Shown here piece after piece: positions 60,726 through 64,000 of a stretch of 64,000 nucleotides of DNA. A model generated the notes under the pieces. That model searched no databases and was not told the origin of the DNA. It was given only the letters and a program-made list of their open reading frames with translations. The DNA is from Methanoculleus sediminis. GTDB lineage: Archaea > Halobacteriota > Methanomicrobia > Methanomicrobiales > Methanoculleaceae. Within the stretch, counting starts at the first letter, position 1; each line of letters begins with the position of its first letter. The DNA is taken from assembly GCF_001017125.1 (NCBI RefSeq), contig NZ_JXOJ01000006.1, positions 1 to 64,000 on the forward strand, read 5' to 3'. The position numbers were made by a program, and so were the translations under genes.

Positions 60726-62018
60726 TCACTTCGGCTTATACCGCCCCCACTTCTCGAGCGCCTCCGAAAGCGCCGTGGCCTTCTTCGCCTTCTCCTCGAG
60801 CGTCTCCCCGTCCTTCCAGGCCTCGATCGCCTGCATGGTGGCCTCGGCGCCCGCCCGTGTGCCCTTCGGGTGACCGTGGATGCCGCCGCTGACGAGGAGG
60901 ACGAGTTCGGTGCCGTAGATATCGAGGACGTCCGGCACGAGCCCGGGGTGGAGACCGCCCGACGAGACGGGGAAAGCGCTCTTGATGTTACCCCAGTCCT
61001 GGTCGAGGGCCATGCGGTCGACGGCGTTCGTATGCTTCTCCCGGAGCACGTCCGCAAGCACCGCGGCCTCCGCCCGGGTGCCGACCAGCTTCCCCACAGC
61101 GGTCCCGGTGTGGATCTGCGAAACGCCGACAAGTCGCATCATCTTCGCCAGGAACTGCATCGTGATCCCGTGCCTCTCGTCCCGGTCGAAGGCCGCGTGC
61201 ATCGCCCGGTGGGCGTGGATGGCAAGTCCGAGGTCGGAGCAGTAGTCCCGGAGGGTCGCGACGGCTGCCGTCCCGGCGACCACGACGTCGATCATGGCGT
61301 AGTTCCAGCCGTAATCAGCAAGCATCTTCGCCCGCTTCTCCATCGTCTCCGTATCGGCCGTGATGTTGATGAACGCGGACTTCGTCTCGCCGGTCTCCTG
61401 CTCGGCCTTATCCCGCATCTTCGCCATCGCCCGGACGCGGTCTTCGAACCGGTTGAACGACTGGGACGTCAGGTTCTCGTCGTCTTTGACGAAGTCGAAC
61501 CCGCCCATCCAGGTCTCGTAGCCGACCTCGGCGTGCTCTTCCGCCGTGAACCCCACCTTCGGCTTCGGAACCGCGCCCGTCAGCGGCCGCCCCCGGACCT
61601 TCATCATATCCCGGATTCCTTCCATGCCGAAGTGCGGCCCCTTGAAGTGCCGGAGGTATTCGGCCGGGAGCGAGGCGTCGACCAGCCGGAGGCGGTCGAG
61701 CGCCTTCATCCCGAAGACGTTCCCGGCGATCCCGCTCAGGAGCTGGGCCGCGTTCCCCTCCTCCCAGAGGGCGAGCGGGTAGGCGATCTTCACGTAGTTT
61801 CCCTCGATCTCGAACGCCTTCGCCTGGAGATCCCGCATCCGGGGCGGCAGGGTGAAGAGCGTCGTCCAGGTTCCGGTCGAACTCTCCGACGCGATCCTCC
61901 CGACCGCCTCTTCCTTGCTGATCCCCGCCGCAGGCTCGAAGTAGTAGAGGGCTACGAGCTCGTCCGGGCCCGGGGTGTGGTTTAAATCAACAAACTCTTC
62001 GTACCAGTCAATCGCCAT
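60726..62018 (-). CDS. rbcL: Form III ribulose-bisphosphate carboxylase
   Basis: Archaeal form III RuBisCO fixes CO2 onto ribulose bisphosphate, usually in the AMP salvage pathway. The 430-residue protein (ATG at 62018, AGGTGA upstream) has the active-site Lys region LTGAVPKPKVGFTAEEHAEV (K152, K154), the carbamylated Lys in GGFDFVKDDENLTSQSF (K178), HAHRAMHAAFDRD and SGGIHGHPKGTRAGAEA. The partners AMP phosphorylase and ribose-1,5-bisphosphate isomerase are not in this window, nor is phosphoribulokinase. Which pathway it feeds is therefore unresolved. It is divergent from an alpha/beta hydrolase. Confidence 0.96.
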   Translation of the reverse strand: MAIDWYEEFVDLNHTPGPDELVALYYFEPAAGISKEEAVGRIASESSTGTWTTLFTLPPRMRDLQAKAFEIEGNYVKIAYPLALWEEGNAAQLLSGIAGNVFGMKALDRLRLVDASLPAEYLRHFKGPHFGMEGIRDMMKVRGRPLTGAVPKPKVGFTAEEHAEVGYETWMGGFDFVKDDENLTSQSFNRFEDRVRAMAKMRDKAEQETGETKSAFINITADTETMEKRAKMLADYGWNYAMIDVVVAGTAAVATLRDYCSDLGLAIHAHRAMHAAFDRDERHGITMQFLAKMMRLVGVSQIHTGTAVGKLVGTRAEAAVLADVLREKHTNAVDRMALDQDWGNIKSAFPVSSGGLHPGLVPDVLDIYGTELVLLVSGGIHGHPKGTRAGAEATMQAIEAWKDGETLEEKAKKATALSEALEKWGRYKPK

Positions 62019-62158
62019 AGAATCACCTCTTGAAGGAAGGGGTGCCCGGGTAGAAAAACCTTCCATTCGGAGCAGGGTAAAGAACGCTGCAATCACTTTC
62101 TCTCCGCAGGCGCCGGGTTTATCTGCCGGCGGGTCGAGAGGAAAGCAGAAGGAGTCTT

Positions 62159-62995
62159 ATGGAACGAAAAGCCGATAATTTGCGCCCGCTCTTTGATTAC
62201 GATGCAGAGAGACCGCCCGCGATCGAGATTGCCGGCACCGGCGTCTCGGTCAGCGACCTGACCTACCAGACTGCCCCGGATCGGGGGGTTCGGGCCTACC
62301 TGGTGGCCCCGGCAGAAGTTGACCGGTCGAAACGCTCCGCTGCCATTCTCTTCCTCCACCCGGGACTTGGTTCCCGCGCCACGTTCCTCGCCGAGGCCGT
62401 GGCCCTTGCCGGGATGGGTGCGGCCTCCCTGCTCGTCGACGCTCCCTGGGCCGCCGATACGGCAGCAGCCTGGGGTCAGGCAGTCACGGATCCCGGGGAG
62501 GCCGTGCGGGAGCATAACCGGACGGTGATCGACCTTCGCCGGGGGATAGATCTCCTCGTAGCGCAGCCGGGCGTCGACCCGGACCGGATCGGGTTCGTGG
62601 GCCACAGTGTCGGGGCGCTTTTCGGGGCGGTGCTCGCCGGCGTCGATCGGCGTCTTCGAGCCGCCGTCCTGATGACGGGCACCGGAAGGTTTGTCGACGT
62701 CGCCGCCGTGAACCTGCCCGACCTGCAGGGCGAGAAATTCGAGCATTACCGCCGGACGCTCGCGGAACTCGACCCTGCCGTCTGGGTCGGCCGTGCCGCA
62801 CCCACCCCGCTCTTCTTCCAGGCCGCTCTTCGCGACGAGTTCTTCACGGAGGAGCAGGCCCGGGAGTTCTTCGAGCAGGCGAGCGAACCGAAGTCGCTCG
62901 AGTGGTACGACGCAGGCCATTTCCTTGACGAAGCGGCCCGCCGCGACCGTGTCGCGTGGCTTGCCGGGGTGCTCTCGCTGGAGCGTTCCCGGTAA
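62159..62995 (+). CDS. Alpha/beta hydrolase
   Basis: This 278-residue protein has the oxyanion region AAILFLHPGLGSRATFLAEA, the nucleophile elbow GFVGHSVGALFG (Ser near residue 147), an Asp in the PLFFQAALRDEFFTEEQ block and a candidate His in WYDAGHFLDEAARRD near the end. It resembles dienelactone-hydrolase-type or acyl-peptide-hydrolase-type enzymes. Substrate unknown. No signal peptide is seen. Confidence 0.87.
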   Translation: MERKADNLRPLFDYDAERPPAIEIAGTGVSVSDLTYQTAPDRGVRAYLVAPAEVDRSKRSAAILFLHPGLGSRATFLAEAVALAGMGAASLLVDAPWAADTAAAWGQAVTDPGEAVREHNRTVIDLRRGIDLLVAQPGVDPDRIGFVGHSVGALFGAVLAGVDRRLRAAVLMTGTGRFVDVAAVNLPDLQGEKFEHYRRTLAELDPAVWVGRAAPTPLFFQAALRDEFFTEEQAREFFEQASEPKSLEWYDAGHFLDEAARRDRVAWLAGVLSLERSR

Positions 62996-63178
62996 CGGGA
63001 AAGAAGGGGCAATTGTTACGAATACAACTTTTTGTTATAAAAGGTAAACATTATTATGTAAGGGATTCTTACCAATACGTGGCCAGGCGACGATGGAACC
63101 TGCCTGCGCCTCGTCCGTCATACCCTGCAGCGCGCTACTGCACGTCCGTCATACACCCACCCAATCATTTTTTAGCGT

Positions 63179-63514
63179 TCACTCGGAGACCCCGTCGAGA
63201 ACCTTCTCGATCCTGTCCACCTTCGCCTCGATCCGCTCCAGCGACTGCCGCAGCATCTGGAGTTCCGCGCCGGCCGCACCGCTCTTCTGTCCCGCCGCAC
63301 TCGCAATCTGGTCTTCGATCCACTCCTTGAGCCTTACGACGATGATGAAGAGCAGCGTAAGGACGACGAGCATCTCGACGATCCAGACGGATCCACCGAT
63401 CATGGTACGCCAGAATTCAAAGCCGGCTGCGGCACCGGCCAGACTGATCACGAGCAATGCAATGACGGCGCCCCACAGCGCCTTCAGGTAGAGTTTCCAC
63501 CTATCCTGCTTCAT
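63179..63514 (-). CDS. Small membrane protein with C-terminal coiled coil
   Basis: This 111-residue protein has two hydrophobic segments (about 11-32 and 42-61) and a C-terminal amphipathic helix (LQMLRQSLERIEAKVDRIEKVL). I do not recognise a family. It overlaps the ArsR-type regulator gene by 14 nt, so it is co-translated and probably regulated by it. The 183-bp gap beyond its 3' end, toward the hydrolase gene, is AT-rich and contains two CGTCCGTCATAC direct repeats (63113 and 63146) of no clear role. Confidence 0.75.
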   Translation of the reverse strand: MKQDRWKLYLKALWGAVIALLVISLAGAAAGFEFWRTMIGGSVWIVEMLVVLTLLFIIVVRLKEWIEDQIASAAGQKSGAAGAELQMLRQSLERIEAKVDRIEKVLDGVSE

Positions 63515-63824
63515 CCTTCGACCTCTCTAACGACACAATCAAATCCAGGTTCAGCATCAGCTCGAACGGCACCGCCCGGTAGCACCTCCGGAGATACGGG
63601 GGTTCGTCCGACGTCCTGCTGATCCCCTCCGCGAGACCGAGCTTCTCGAGCTGCCGGAGATAAATGGCGGCCAGCGGGCGCGATATGCCGAGCTCTTCGG
63701 CGACCTCGCGGGCATACTTCTCTTCGGCCGCGATTGCCCCGAGTACGGCGAGCCGCTGCTCGTTCCCGAGCAGGGAGAGCAGCCGCGCCAGTTCGGGAAG
63801 GGTGCTGAAAGACAATGTCAACAT
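63501..63824 (-). CDS. ArsR-type winged-helix regulator
   Basis: This 107-residue protein starts MLTLSFSTLPELARLLSLLG. The winged helix covers residues 10-75 (LGNEQRLAVLGAIAAEEKYA; REVAEELGISRPLAAIYLRQ; LEKLGLAEGI), typical of ArsR/HTH_20 regulators. No metal-binding Cys is present, so it is not a classic arsenic sensor. It controls or senses with the membrane protein encoded by the overlapping downstream gene. The start codon lies inside a short palindrome, which suggests autoregulation. Confidence 0.88.
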   Translation of the reverse strand: MLTLSFSTLPELARLLSLLGNEQRLAVLGAIAAEEKYAREVAEELGISRPLAAIYLRQLEKLGLAEGISRTSDEPPYLRRCYRAVPFELMLNLDLIVSLERSKDEAG

Positions 63825-63831
63825 GTGTTGA
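63818..63831. promoter_or_regulatory. Palindrome over the ArsR start codon
   Basis: TCAACA and TGTTGA arms (63818-63831) flank a 2-nt centre and include the start codon at 63822-63824. A TCATATGT box about 22-26 bp upstream on the minus strand suggests a leaderless mRNA, so a repressor bound here would sit on the transcription start. Confidence 0.45.
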
Positions 63832-63951
63832 TGGTTTTTTACACATATGAGTGTTGCGATACCCCATCCTGTACGCCGCCGGGGGTCTCTATCGTCTCGC
63901 CACGCAGAGCGAAGGTAGTATGACCGGACGTATCGGGGAACCAGACGTTAC

Positions 63952-64000
63952 GTGGAAGTCGGGTTCGGGGAGAACTTCCGGGAGGCATATGCCGCCCCGG
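63952..64000 (+). CDS. Possible partial gene, UPF0146-like
   Basis: At the right edge a plus-strand frame reads VEVGFGENFREAYAAP from a GTG at 63952 and is open to the window end. Upstream in frame are YDRTYRGTRRY and then a stop codon at 63916, so a start at or after that point is needed. The VEVGFG pattern resembles UPF0146 and other SAM-binding Rossmann starts. The evidence is short; it could also be a non-coding coincidence. Confidence 0.3.
   Translation, partial: MEVGFGENFREAYAAP

Overview
The window looks like a GC-rich chromosome segment from a methanogenic archaeon of the Methanomicrobiales, most like Methanoculleus. The case rests on gene content: archaeosine genes (tgtA, arcS), an archaeal RNase P RNA, two proteasome-activating nucleotidases, the archaeal aromatic route (aldolase-type first enzyme plus dehydroquinate synthase II), a form III RuBisCO and an aMBF1 factor. 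Bacterial-type genes (uvrABC, a P-loop shikimate kinase, RecQ) are mixed in, as is common in this order. Genus is inferred. I saw no rRNA, tRNA or CRISPR array.

Layout. 0.1-8.5 kb: a five-gene minus-strand alpha-glucan (glycogen) cluster. 8.8-13.4 kb: an amino acid decarboxylase, then an NfnAB-like flavoprotein pair. 13.6-19 kb: two small proteins, then arcS-tgtA, an AMMECR1 protein and an archaellin-like secreted protein. 19.1-19.5 kb: RNase P RNA. 19.5-25.6 kb: a small unknown protein, an HTH-CBS regulator, triosephosphate isomerase, a U32 protein, a ProC-like reductase and AroD. 26-34 kb: a tightly overlapping eight-gene aromatic operon running from two aldolase-type paralogues to chorismate synthase, with tyrA and pheA; one gene is a shikimate kinase-shikimate dehydrogenase fusion. 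34.5-40.6 kb: aMBF1, PAN-A, a GNAT enzyme, a PreA-like protein, a DUF5804-like protein and PAN-B. 40.6-46 kb: phosphomevalonate dehydratase small subunit, a J-domain membrane protein, a double rubredoxin, a giant TPR protein and an FKBP lipoprotein. 46.5-52.4 kb: CNNM/CBS membrane protein, peroxiredoxin, NSS transporter, formylglutamate amidohydrolase, RecQ and a PspC protein. 52.8-59.3 kb: uvrB-uvrC-uvrA. 59.5-64 kb: an ArcS-core paralogue, RuBisCO, an alpha/beta hydrolase and an ArsR/membrane-protein pair.

The most unusual material lies between and inside genes. (1) A GC-rich palindromic repeat family, bounded by TATCGCCA/TGGCGATA, fills all six long gaps between convergent genes, and a partial copy lies at the left edge beyond the 3' end of malQ. 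(2) A second family of CGCGAAG palindromes lies in gaps between co-directional genes. One copy is read in frame as the linker of the shikimate kinase-dehydrogenase fusion. (3) A 210-bp element with 13-bp terminal inverted repeats and an exact 8-bp target duplication (an IS6-type signature) is inserted exactly at the stop codon of the aMBF1 gene. (4) A perfect 28-bp palindrome supplies the Shine-Dalgarno sequences of two divergent genes, PAN-B and phosphomevalonate dehydratase.

Several genes have a TATA box about 25-35 bp before the start codon, which suggests leaderless or nearly leaderless mRNAs. Inside the aromatic operon, consecutive genes overlap by the 4-nt ATGA/GTGA pattern.
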